Origin: Coniosporium tulheliwenetii
Taxonomy: Eukaryota; Ascomycota; Dothideomycetes
Direction: 5' to 3'
Length of the DNA stretch: 64,000 bases
Assembly (NCBI GenBank): GCA_030247845.1
Contig: JAPDRP010000010.1
Coordinates: forward strand, 186,001-250,000
Numbering within the stretch: position 1 is the stretch's first letter; each line of letters starts with the position of its first letter. The notes below the pieces were generated by a model. That model did no database searches, was not told the DNA's origin, and worked only from the letters and a program-made list of their open reading frames with translations. Below are positions 48,901 to 59,775 of this stretch, in pieces. A program made the translations under genes and the position numbers.

Positions 48901-49670
48901 ATGTCTCTAATGGGTCCGGCCGGCGCAAGCCTCAATCCCGAGGAAGCAGATAACTTCGAAGATGTTAGTAAAGCAAGCTCTGCTGTGCTGAAGAAGTGCT
49001 AACATATAGTAGATCGAGAAGCAGTTCGCTGTCAAAGGTTTGTGCGGCCAAGCAACCATCTTCCATGCGCTGCGACTAAACTCTCCCTTCGCAGTCGTCG
49101 AGCACATGTCCACCTACTGGGCGATACTCGAAAAGATGCGCGGATCGAAGCTTCGCCTGACCAAGTTCGACGACGAGATCTACGAGCACTTCAAGAAGGA
49201 GTTCCCGGATTTCGATGCGACAGCTACAATCAACGAAGACGAAATGAAGAGCAAAGCAGGCAAGGAGCGATGGCGGAACTTCATCATGGCGTATGAGAAG
49301 AAGATCGACGATTACAACTTCGGCACAATGTTGAGGGCGAACCCAAAGTTCGAATATGGGGAGGAGGAGTCAATCTTTGGTGGGTAGCGAGAAGGGATCG
49401 TGAACGACCGACGCGCTGACAAACGGTCTCGCAGCGGTGCGTATGCAGTTCTACGCCGTTGAGATTGTACGAAATCGCGAAGGCCTCAACGACTGGATAT
49501 ACGAGAAGGCGCATCCCGAGGACACGAAAGTGGACGATACGGCACCTGCCGCGAGGCTGGAGAACGCTGAGCCTGCTAAGGGTGCTGAGGTCCCGCCCGA
49601 GGTTGCGGAGCCGGAAGAAGAGCCAGCTGCTGTGCAGGACAGCGTACCGACTGGTGCGGCCGCGTCATGA
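48901..49670 (+). CDS. PBDC1: PBDC1 homolog (polysaccharide biosynthesis domain-containing 1; yeast Ypl225w)
   Basis: Exons are 48901-48963, 49013-49037, 49095-49379 and 49435-49670. Introns are 49, 57 and 55 bases, and exon 2 is only 25 bases. The product is 202 residues with no frame break. Conserved blocks are LNPEEADNFEDIEKQFAVK, KLRLTKFDDEIYEHFKKEFP, FDATATINEDEMKSKAGKER, WRNFIMAYEKKIDDYNFGTM and MQFYAVEIVRNREGLNDWI. The tail is Glu/Pro/Ala-rich and probably disordered. The old name suggests sugar metabolism, but the yeast homolog Ypl225w has been described as a ribosome-associated chaperone for translation factor eEF1A. That is from memory and applies by family. Confidence 0.92.
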
Positions 49671-50457
49671 TAGGCATCCCTCTTGTGGCTGGATCAATGG
49701 CTTGTTCCATGACTGGGACATTCTTTCACGAGCTTGTATGAAAAGAAGCAAATTCTAGAACCGGTCCAGGCCATTCTGCATGGTAGCATGGCTCAACACA
49801 ACGACAACCATGACACGACTAGCTCCTCGCGTATTCTACGATCCTTTTGCTGATGAAAGAATGCGGTTTCGGTAAAGGTGGGCTCTGTCTACCTTTGAAT
49901 TTGATCTAGTCCACTGGGATCTCGCAACGACGCGACCCGTCCCCCAAAAGTCCTCACGAGGTCAGAATGTGTCCAAGGACGCGATATTAATATCGGCGCC
50001 CTCTGTAACGCAGGTTTGCGCCATGAATGCTGTTGCAAATATCGCAGGGGGTCGCCGCAGAGGAAATGTGGTGGAAATGTTGCCATGGAGATAGGCTGGT
50101 TACGGAATCACATGTCGCGAATATCTTGAGAAACAATTTCGGACTTCTAGCGCTGGCAGTGAATCGTTCAAAACACCCAATGCTTAGGGTTGTAGCGTTT
50201 CATGGTTTCCCGAGTCTTGCAAATCCGGTTATCTTAGCATTGTGATCAAAGAGAACAAAGGAAGGGGTCTCGCCAACTACAACCACAGAGCCAGTCTCGC
50301 TCACCACCTGCACCTCGCATTGTCCTCTGAGTCTCATCTTGCGAGCAAATTTTGTGCTTCGTGTCTAGCTATGGTGTCTCAAGTTCCATCACGCTCATAA
50401 AAGCTCGCCATACTCCAATCATTACCAATTCATGGACGCTCGCGGAACTCGAACCCA
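49671..50457. other. Intergenic region before ste6
   Basis: 787 bases in tandem orientation. It should hold the 3' UTR of PBDC1 and the ste6 promoter. No credible gene is seen. Confidence 0.4.
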
Positions 50458-53400
50458 ATGCATACTAAGCCCACCCAGGCTGACCCTCCGCCAAATCAAA
50501 GACATTCTAACAGCCATTCCGCGGAAGAAGTCGAAGCAGAGCATAGCGATTGCGGAGAAAGCACAGAAGAACACGAGGATAACGGCGAGCCACCCGGCCA
50601 GCCCGAATGGAAGGCGCTATTCTATTTCACAACCAGGCGGCATGTCTGGGTCTTACTCGCTGGCATCACATTCTCGATTACCGCAGGCCTCGTGGTGCCA
50701 GTGCAGGCATTTCTTCTAGGCAAGGTCTTCAACCTTTTCGTCCAGTTCGGCGCTGGCCAGTTGAGCGGCGAAGAACTCATAAAGCAAGTCTCGAAGTGGT
50801 GCAGCTGGCTCGCCGGCCTGGCGTCGGCGAGCTGGTTCTACCATGCCGGAGAGTACTTTGCGTGGCTCACTTTCGGCGAGCTGCAAGGGAAGAATGCCAG
50901 AGATCGGCTGTTGAGAAACCTGCTTGAGAAGGATATAGAGTGGTATGACATGCGGAAGAGCGGGGTTGGGGCGCTGTTCCCCGGCTACAGATGTGAGTTG
51001 CAGCGAAGACATATCACACATTGGCCTAACAGCAAGGCAGGCAAGTCCAGGAGCTGCAACTTGCAACCTCACAGCCTCTCGGATACACGTTCCAGAGCTT
51101 TGCGACGACTATCCTCTCACTCGCCATGGCAATGTACTTCTCTTGGAAGTTGACGCTCGTTATTCTAGCCACGGTACCGATTTGCTGCGTGGTGGTAGCA
51201 TACTTATCCTCGAAAATGCAACGGTACGTCGAGAATCAGCACGAATCGCTATCAGAAGCATTGAAATTTGCGACATCGTCACTGTCCAACATTGAGACGG
51301 TCAAGTGTTTCAATGGTCAAGACTCCGAGAACTGGAAATATACACAAGCCATCAGGAAGGCCGCGTCGTGGTACGCTCGCCAAGCGAACGTAATCGCGCT
51401 TGAGATGGGGTTCATCAGGCTTGCTACCCTTAGCATGTTCGTCCAGGGCTTCTGGTACGGAACCTCACTGGTCGATCAGGGGAAAAGCAATCCCGCTAAG
51501 ATCTTGACGTGTTTCTGGGCTGCTCTTATGGCTACTCAGGGCTTCATGCAGTTCCTGCCTCAGCTCATTGTCCTCGAGAAGGGCAGGGCAGCTGGGGCTA
51601 GGCTACGCGCTATTATCGAACAAATACCGAAGAGCGGAGAGGTGGAAACGGGGAGCCTACAGCCGGATCACTGTGCGGGGAACATCGAGATCAGAAATGT
51701 GCGGATTGTAAGCCTGATAACAGAGGTATTGTAGCTGACCAAACTTGTCAGGTATCTTTCGCATACCCAGCACGTCCCAAACAGCTTGCGCTGAAGGAAT
51801 CATCGCTATATTTCAAAGCGAACGAAATGACGTTCGTGATCGGCAGAAGCGGTTCAGGAAAGAGCACCGTCGGCCAGCTGCTCATGCGATACTACCAGCC
51901 CACGACTGGAGATATCTTCTTGGACGGAACCGCACTGAAATCGTACGACGTTCTATGGCTACGCAAGAACATCCTGCTCGTTGAACAAACCAGCACATTG
52001 TTCAATGAGACAGTATTCCAGAACATCTCTTTCGGCAGATCTGACTTTGAAAGAGTAACACTGGAAGAGGTGAAGGAAACAGCTCAATTCGCGCTGTTGC
52101 AAGAAGTAGTCAACGATATGCCGCAGGGCTACGACACCATCGTCGGGTCTAAAGGCAGCTCTCTGAGCGGCGGGCAGAGGCAACGTATGGCACTGGCGCG
52201 GGCTCGGATCCGCGATACACCGATACTCATACTGGACGAGTCGACGAGTGCACTTGATTATATCAGCCGGTCCCTGATCCTTGAAGCCATCAGGTTCTGG
52301 CGGAAAGGGAAAACGACGATATGTATTACGCATGACATCTCGCAAATCCTGGACGAGGACTACGTATACCTGTTGGAGAAGGGCGAGATTGTGCAAGAGG
52401 GCTTCCGTAAAGCCATGGAAGCAGCGCATGGCTCTCCGTTCCAGGGTTTCATGGAAACCCTAAGGGGAGAAGAAACTCAACGTAACGTAGAAGCCACAGG
52501 CGAGGATCAAGAAGTGCCGCATATTAGACACTCGTTATTGTCCGATTCGTCCTCGGCATATACGGGCCCAGATTTGAAGTCATTGAGCAGCGAGGACTCT
52601 TTAGACGCCTTCTTCTCAGAGCCTCCTACACCACACATGCGATACATGCCAACCTTCGCCAAAGGCGCCGGTGCAGCTACTCAGCGACACTCTCAGTACG
52701 TACCAACCGGCCTTGCACCACTTCTCCAGAAGTTACCGCAGGATATCGTATCGCCAAAGCCATTACTACCCTCGCCAAGCTCACCCGCAAAGCGGCATAG
52801 TCATACGCCGTCTGAAGACTCATTCCAAGCCATCGCGCACGACATGCCTAGTGTCGACGGTAGCGATCTGCAACAGATGATTGCTCGAAGTGGGAGCGTT
52901 GCCGTGCAGGACCGGCTGTCTGGTGTAAAGATTCGCAGAAATTACTCGGTAGCTGTCGAAGCAGACGAAATATCGCCAAAGCCGGTTAATCTCAAGCGCA
53001 TGTTCAGAAAACCTCCCGCAGAGAAGGCCCAGACCGAGGCATATACCATGAGGCGCATCCTGGGCACGGTCTGGCCCTCAGTTTCGTGGAGGATCAAGGT
53101 CCTAATCGTCATTGGTTTCCTATGCGCTGCTGCACATGCGGTGGCCACCCCTGTCTTCTCCTTCTTCTTCACGAAGCTGATCCAGACTTTCTACGTTGCT
53201 ACGGGCCGGAAACAAAAAGCATTGAGGTACTCGCTGGCCATCCTTTCCATTGCCATCACGGACGCTACGTTGAGCTACTTGATGAGCTTCTTGCTCGAGT
53301 ACTGCGGACAAGCCTGGATCAACAGCGTGCGTGCAGAAGCGTTCAGACGGATACTTGACCAGCCTCGAGAGTACCTAGATCACGCAGACAACAGCGTTTC

Positions 53401-54869
53401 TCGACTCGCCGAATGTCTGGATCGACATGCCGAAGATATGCGAAATCTACTTGGCCGCTTTGCTGGCTTGATCCTCGTGGCTGTTTTGATGATGGCCACT
53501 TCTATCATCTGGAGCTTGGCAACCTGCTGGAAGCTGACGATGGTTGGGCTGGCTATGGCTCCGGTCCTGTACGCCATCACATCTACATATGGCCGTGTCA
53601 GCGCAAAGTCAGAAGGGCTCTGCATCACGGCCGCAGAAGCCACCGGCATGATTGCTCAGGAGGCCGTCACTAACATCAGGACGGTACGCTCTCTAACGCT
53701 GGAGAACATGTTCCTCGAGAAGTACCACAAAGCCACAGCAGCCGCCTTGAAACTCGGCATACGACGCGCCGTATTCTCAGGCATCTTCTTCGGCCTCACC
53801 GACGCCGCAATCCTCTTCATCCAAGCGCTTCTCTTCTACTACGGCGCCGTATTCGTCTCATCGCGCCAGTTCACAACGACGGACATCATGATCGTCTTCA
53901 CGCAGCTGCTGATGAGCATGACGAACGTCAACAGCATCGTCGCCTTCATTCCGCAATTGAGCTCCTCCCGCGACACGGCAACCCGTCTCCTCAAGCTCTC
54001 CGCCCTCCCCAAAACCTCGCACGAGCACCTCGGCACCACCCAAGTCTCCGCAATCGGCGACATCGCCTTCAACGGCGTGACCTTCTCCTACCCGACCCGC
54101 CTCGCCGCAACCGTCCTCTCGAACGTCTCCCTCTCCATCCCTGCAAACACCTGCGTCGCCATCGTCGGGGCTTCCGGCTCCGGGAAATCCACCACCGCCG
54201 CCCTGCTGCTGAACTTATACACCACGCCCCCGCGCCCTTCGAGACCCTCCCCCGCATCACCCTCGCCGGCCGCGATATCAAGCACCTACACACCCCCACG
54301 GTCCGCTCCCTCATCTCCATCGTCTCCCAAACCCCCGTCCTCTTCCCCGCCACCGTCGCCGAAAACATCACCTACGGCCTACGGAGCAGCAGCCCCTTCC
54401 GCTCCCCGCGCTCCATCCGCGCCGCCGGCGCCGCAGCCGGCATCGACGAGTTCATCACCTCGCTGCCCTCAGGGTACTCCACCGTGATCGGCGAAGGCGG
54501 GCTCGGCCTCTCAGGCGGCCAGGCCCAGCGCGTCGCGATAGCCAGGGCGTTAGTCAGGAAGCCGGATGTGCTTGTGCTGGATGAGGCGACGAGCGCGTTG
54601 GATGTGGTGAGTGCGGAGTTGGTGCGGCAGAGCGTGAAGAGGTTGGTTGAGAGGGGCGGGATGACGGTTGTGATTATTACGCATGCGAGGGAGATGATGA
54701 GGGTTGCTGATCGGGTGTTTATGCTGGAGCAAGGGAGGCTGGTTGAGGAGGGGGATTCGAGGAGTTGAGTAAGGGGAGGGGGCCGTTTGCTAGGTTGTTG
54801 GCTACGGGGAGTGGAGTGGGGAGGGCGAAGGGGAGGGGGTTGGTGGGTAGGGTGGCTGAAGAGACTTGA
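50458..54869 (+). CDS. ste6: ABC transporter, Ste6 a-factor exporter type
   Basis: Full-size exporter with two membrane domains and two nucleotide-binding domains. The yeast homolog exports the farnesylated a-type pheromone. The start is the ATG at 50458 (MHTKPTQADPPPNQ). Exons are 50458-50992, 51041-51707 and 51752-54869, with introns of 48 and 44 bases. Three missing bases near 50983, 54228 and 54757 give about 1440 residues. TMD1 runs from RHVWVLLAGITFSITAGLVV through QGFWYGTSLVDQGKSNP. NBD1 has Walker A GRSGSGKST, signature LSGGQRQR and Walker B ILILDESTSALD. A Ser/Pro-rich linker of about 200 residues follows, then TMD2. NBD2 has Walker A GASGSGKST, signature LSGGQAQR and Walker B VLVLDEATSALD. 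Motifs such as EWYDMRKSGVGAL and IETVKCFNGQD match filamentous-fungal Ste6. A general drug exporter of the same subfamily is the alternative. Confidence 0.88.
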
Positions 54870-55194
54870 TCTGCGATCGTTCTTGTGGCTCAGTTGAAAC
54901 AGAGAGGTTCATTCTAAGATCTTTTAGCGCTGCATGCGACTATAGACTGTTATACTTTGCTTTGGCGCCGTAAGATTAGGTTGGCTAGATGAGTAATTGG
55001 ATAGTGGCGTTGGTCTGAGCCGCGTTGCCCCAAGTTTACCTCTATGAGATCTTGACGGAGAGCATGATGTGCTTATGTCAAGACCAGAAGGACTCTGAGG
55101 TTACCGATATCTCCCGAACAGTACATGGATTGTCAGTCACAAGCATCCGAAGCTAGGGGGTACTACGCGGTTAAGTATCTGATTATCTAAGGTA
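54870..55194. other. Spacer between ste6 and the transposon
   Basis: The 3' flank of ste6 up to the left TA of the transposon (55193-55194). No gene is seen. Confidence 0.45.
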
Positions 55195-55223
55195 ATCATG
55201 GAGTCGTGAATAATGTCACATCG
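55195..55223 (+). repeat. Left terminal inverted repeat of the transposon
   Basis: 29 bases, the exact reverse complement of 57124-57152. The target-site TA is at 55193-55194. The match stops abruptly at the inner edge. Confidence 0.95.
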
Positions 55224-55342
55224 GCGTTCGCTTAATTAAACGCCGACTGCTTATTAAGCAGCCCTGAGGTGCAACACCAAGCTCCGTTTTCAAGGCCTCT
55301 CCATCAATAAACGTGTATCCATCATTTTACCACGCTCCCACC

Positions 55343-57020
55343 ATGCCAAATCATCAATCTGGGCGCAAGACTAAGGGCGCAAAGGACCTCACTTCAGCTC
55401 AGAAGGCTGCGGTGCTTGCGCAGCGCGATCTTGGCATCGAGTATAAGCAAATTGCGAAGAAAACTGGTGTTTCAGAAGAGGCGGCGCGCAAGCTTGTTTC
55501 CCGGTCAAAAAGCGCGCCAATAGCTCAGACGAACTGCCAGAGCTTATTGCAGATGCAAGTATTCAAAGAAAGAAAGAATACTCCGGTCGTAAAGCTCTTA
55601 TCGAGCCTGGTTCTGAGGTATACTCTCTTACCACCGTTTCTAGCCTTCTTACTTATTTGCTATAGAAATCGCTCACAATTCGGCACTATGTTCTCGATAA
55701 CAAGTATGAGGATCAAGTCCAGCTTCTATGGGACCTTGGTATACGTAGAACTACTCTTTTTCATGTCCTTACCGACCGCGAGCACGTCGCAAAAGACCTT
55801 ATCCATCCTTACCGCATAAGACACCGTGTTCGACCGAAAAAGAAGAAGCTTTCGGAAGATGACGAGTATAAACGCGTTGTGTTTTGCTATTGGGTAGTAT
55901 CTAAGTGTAAGCAGCACCTGCCTGGCCACCTAGATCCTGATACAGGTAAGCTAGGTAAGGAGGTTATCTGGATCTGTAGCGATGAGACGCCAGTTAGTGC
56001 CGGAGGTGAGTATCTTTCGATTAACTCGTGTAGACAATACTAAAAGGAGTACTCTATAGGCTCCTCTCACCCTCGTCTACGCGCCTATATGCCGCAAGGC
56101 GCCGATAGCCACTAATGGGCCGCTCCCACCGATCAGAAGCCTCTTTTTAAGCTTATCGTTTGGGCTGCCGCCTGTATCGACACAACCGTGCCTCGACCAG
56201 TTGATGTTTGGGTTAAAGAGACCTCCAACGAGAGACAAGAGCTTCAAGAGCAACTGGATAAGGACAATAAGGAGGAGGAGGCTTTAGTGATGGCTTGCCG
56301 CAAGCGCGCTACCAAACACGGCACAGATGAATGGCATTATATGCACGATCTTGAAGTCGAGCGTCTACGCCATAACGTAGAGCTTCAGAAGCAACATAAG
56401 GTAGCTAGTAAGAAGGGCACCCCGAAGGGCTATAAGCATCCATATAAGATCAACACGGTCTTCGGCTTTAAAGATCGCAAGCGTGGTGTTGGTAAGGGCA
56501 TGGATTTCTATTGGTATAGCCACCGCGTCCTCGAACAACTCCTTTACCCCTATTACCGTCGAATTCAAGCCGAAAATCCAGACAAGGTGTGGTTAATTGA
56601 AGATAACGCCCGTATCCACACCTCCGCTAAGAACCTCCCAAAATGGCAGCGATATCGCAAGAAGCACGGCATCAAGACAGTCGATAACTGGCCCCCTTAC
56701 TCCCCGATCTTCACCCCATCGAGGACACGTGGGAGCCATTTCAGGATATCGTGGAGGACATCGAGGTTAACAGCACCGCGCAGAGCATCAAGGACCATGT
56801 AATTGAGTACACAAAGGAGGCGTGGACCTATCAAATGGATGGATATATAAAGGCGCGCATCAACACTATGCTATATAAGGCTGAGACGTGTATAGCGCAT
56901 AATGGGAAGAATAATTGGGAGCAATTGAGCCCCGAAACTGCGCTAAAGCGGCCGAAAATGAGTCACGGAGGCGCGCGCAAGGCTCTCGGTGAGCTTAACC
57001 CCAATCGATTAATTAGATAG
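55343..57020 (+). pseudogene. Tc1/mariner-type transposase (one nonsense codon)
   Basis: The start is the ATG at 55343 (MPNHQSGRKTKGAKDLTSAQ). The N-terminal helix-turn-helix reads LTSAQKAAVLAQRDLGIEYK then QIAKKTGVSEEAARKLV. The catalytic core has WICSDETPVSAGG (first Asp), VWLIEDNARIHTSAK (second Asp) and, after a missing C near 56706, PPYSPDLHPIEDTWE (Glu). Two likely introns, 55618-55665 and 56006-56059, have GT...CTATAG ends. A missing A near 55510 joins the first block to the second. One TAA at 56114-56116 interrupts GADSH-WAAPTDQKP. A CAA-to-TAA change would explain it and would fit a C-to-T (RIP-like) event. The C-terminal helical part ends at 57020. About 526 residues are predicted. 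I call it a pseudogene only for the nonsense codon, and the two other breaks may be sequence errors. Confidence 0.75.
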
Positions 57021-57123
57021 AGCTATATACTCTCTATGCAGCCTCATTTAATTGATTGCGATACTAGTGCTCGGTGGTAAGCGTTGAGGTCGTGTTCCTC
57101 ACGTGATTTTATCCCTGCTAGCT

Positions 57124-57152
57124 CGATGTGACATTATTCACGACTCCATGAT
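57124..57152 (-). repeat. Right terminal inverted repeat of the transposon
   Basis: 29 bases, the exact reverse complement of 55195-55223. The second TA of the target duplication is at 57153-57154, eight bases before the kinase stop codon. Confidence 0.95.
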
Positions 57153-57162
57153 TAGATCGAGT

Positions 57163-59775
57163 CTACTGTTCGTCCAAATTATAATTAATCTTGAGGCGGC
57201 GCCGAAAATGATTCATCATCGCGAAGCTATCGCCCGGAAGGTGCAGCTCATCCAAGGAAGCCCCAAAGATAATCAGCTGTTTCCGTATCACGCGTATATT
57301 CTCCTCAATGTGCGACAGAAGGTAGTCCAGCCGGGGTCTCTCGTCCGCCCGTGCGCGCAGGCACGCACTCACCAAGTCCCTCAATTCGTCGCTGCAAATC
57401 ACCGCCGAATCGTCTACGCGCAACTCCAGTTCGCCGTCGTCGTCATAGCATATGAATTGCTGCTGATAATTGTCGGCTTGGTAAATTAGTGTAGCCATGA
57501 TGGCGCCGATGCCCCAGACGTTGGTCCAGGCGAGCTTGGGAACCTGGCGGTGCTTAATGTTGGGGTAGGCTTCCGGATGTTGCTCCTGTGACAGGAGATG
57601 TTAGTTTGGAGGCAAGGATGCAGATATGGCGACATTAGAACGACTTACTGGAGCTTCGAACCCTGGGGTGCCGCCGCCGTATTGTTGAACGCTGCTGTCA
57701 CTCCTCGCGGTAATCGCGCAGCCAAAATCACCTAGGATGGGAGCCGGATAGGACCCAAAGAAGCCGTCGAAAGCATAGGGGATTTTGTCGCCTACAAAAA
57801 CATTGTGCGGTTTCAGATCGCAGTGCACGATTTCGGTGCTCCACTCGTCGGTGTAGGAGTCGTGGTACGTGTCTGGCTCCTCGGTGCCGTAACGGCAGAC
57901 GATGCACGCCTTGACAAGGGCGTAGAATATGTACCAGAGAAAGAGTTCAGGTATGTTTCGTCTGCCTCGAAGTTAGCAATGTCCGCAGTGTTGTGTGCCA
58001 ACCCGAAGCATGGTCAACATTCCCTATCAACATACCCTTTCGAAGCGTAGTCCCAACAGAATCCATCTAAGTCCCCAAAAGGCGCGAAGTCCATAATGAC
58101 CCAGTATTCTGTCCTATCACCGGAGACACTGTAATTCCGAAGCCTACTGATATGTTCACTGCGAAAGGCGAGCCGTCTCAGGAGCTCCACTTCCGTTGGT
58201 GGATCATCAAACTTCTTAGGGTGCTCTGGATCTTGAGGGCCGCAATACTTCATTACCGATCGCTGTCAAGTGCTCTAATTAGCCTCGCTCGCCCAACAGT
58301 TTCGGTGCTCGTTTGCAAACCTACGTCAACAATATTGTTCTCCTTATCAAGCTCAACCCAAACGGATGCTGTACCAAAACCGCCCTGGCCAAGGTAAGCG
58401 CCCCTGATGTGACCGGGTAGAAGCTCGTCGGCTATCATATCAGTCGCTTGCTGTCGACGAAGGTCCTCGGCGTCTCGCTTCTGCTTATCCTGCGCCTTCT
58501 TCGCCTTATACTCCTTAGCCATCCTGGCTAGAGAACTGGCATGCGGCCGGAATGGAGCTGAGTTTGTGGTTTCTCTGTCCCATCTTGCGAGAAGGACGCC
58601 CGCATCATTTTTGTGAATACTCCTTGGCGGACTCCTCCGAGAAGCTACATCTGGCTTCTTTCCGGCTTTGTTGGAAGGTCTGCCGTCTCGAGAGCGACCG
58701 CCTTTTTGACCTTCATTCTCATCGCCGGAGCGCGTCACCAAATCGATCACCTCAGGAGGGCGACCGTCTTTCTGACTTTCAGCACTCTCACTGCCGGACC
58801 CCAAATCGATCACCTCGGGGGCAGCAGCTTGTCCGTTGTTAACGCGTTGGGGTGCCTCGCGTATGGGGCGCAGAGGCTGGTCAGCGGCATTTTCAGCATC
58901 TGGTTCGACCCCTTGGACGCGCTGTTTCTTGCTTCGGCCTGGAGAATCTGCAGGCGCCGGTGAATGAGCTGATTCCGGCGCAGGACGAGCCATGAGCGCC
59001 TGCCGATCTGGGTGGATACCTGGACGGTTATCTGGACTGGGAGCGCTTGACCTATCCTCGCGTGTCGATTTCCTCAGTTTCATGTCGTGGATGATATTTG
59101 CTATGCTCCTTATTGCGGCAGCACTGTTGTACTGAGGCTGTTTCCATTCCTTACCGTTTGGCGGGTTGGCTTTCTCTTTGACAGGATCCAGAGGCGGCGG
59201 TGTTAATGGTGACGCAATAGGAGTTTTGCATGCAGCTGCGGCACCATCACGCTTTGGAGGGCTCGAGTTGATCCAAATTGAAGCGTCTGCACGGCCCCCT
59301 GGCGTTTTATCTTTGGGCGAAGGAGTCTGCCTCGTTTGGTTCCTATTTGACGACCTTTCAGCGTAGAACTCGTAGACGGGGAGGGGAGATACTGACGGTG
59401 AAGCTCTAGGACGAGGAGCAGACGTAACTCCTGTGCTCTTGCGCTTCAGCCGGCTTGAAGTAACTGCAGCGCCTGCTTTTGCTTGGCTTCCTGACTTGGC
59501 GTCTGCGGGGAAGGCGGCTGCTTCCTTCGCTTACTGTCTGGCGGACTCTTGTCGTGGGTTTCGCTGTTCCAGTACGAAGAGTCGGACGGTGGCACATCAG
59601 AAAGAGGGCTAGACTCAGCGCTGGTGCTCTTGCGCTTTCGGCCTGCGCCGCTCAAGTTGCTAGGCTTCTGGTCGATTCTTCGTTGCGCGGGTAGATGATC
59701 ATCCCCGGTTTGATTCTCTTGTATCTCGCCTTCCTCGAGGCTAGGTGTCCGACGAGCATTCTTCATTCGAGCCAT
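57163..59775 (-). CDS. Protein kinase with long disordered N terminus, non-RD type
   Basis: The start is the ATG at 59773-59775 (MARMKNARRTPSLEEGEIQE). Exons are 58325-59775, 58036-58262, 57649-57961 and 57163-57585, with introns of 62, 74 and 63 bases. One missing base near 59456 closes the frame for 804 residues. The first 450 or so residues are charged and low-complexity, with two near-identical EVIDL segments (APEVIDLGSGSES, PPEVIDLVTRSGDE) that could act as SUMO-interacting motifs. The kinase domain has the glycine loop LGQGGFGTASV, EYWVIMDFAPFGDLDGF, catalytic loop HCDLKPHNVF (Cys in place of the HRD Arg), metal loop GDFGCA, GTPGFEAPE, and the C lobe WTNVWGIGAIMATLIY and ERPRLDYLLSH. 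It is probably an active Ser/Thr kinase. The subfamily is unknown. The transposon lies immediately downstream. Confidence 0.82.

Larger units (their letters stand above)
55195..57152 (+). mobile_element. Tc1/mariner-like DNA transposon, 1958 bp
   Basis: The element is bounded by perfect 29-base terminal inverted repeats (55195-55223 and 57124-57152, outer end ATCATGGAGTCGTGAATA...). Each repeat is flanked outside by TA (55193-55194 and 57153-57154), the target duplication of Tc1/mariner and related elements. It encodes one DDE transposase on the plus strand. Just inside the left repeat are two small hairpins: CGGCGTT pairing with AACGCCG (about 55221-55244) and CTGCTT with AAGCAG (about 55247-55261). 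It lies between the 3' ends of ste6 and the kinase gene, so it interrupts neither coding sequence. The identical repeats suggest recent activity. No second copy is visible in the window. Confidence 0.93.
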
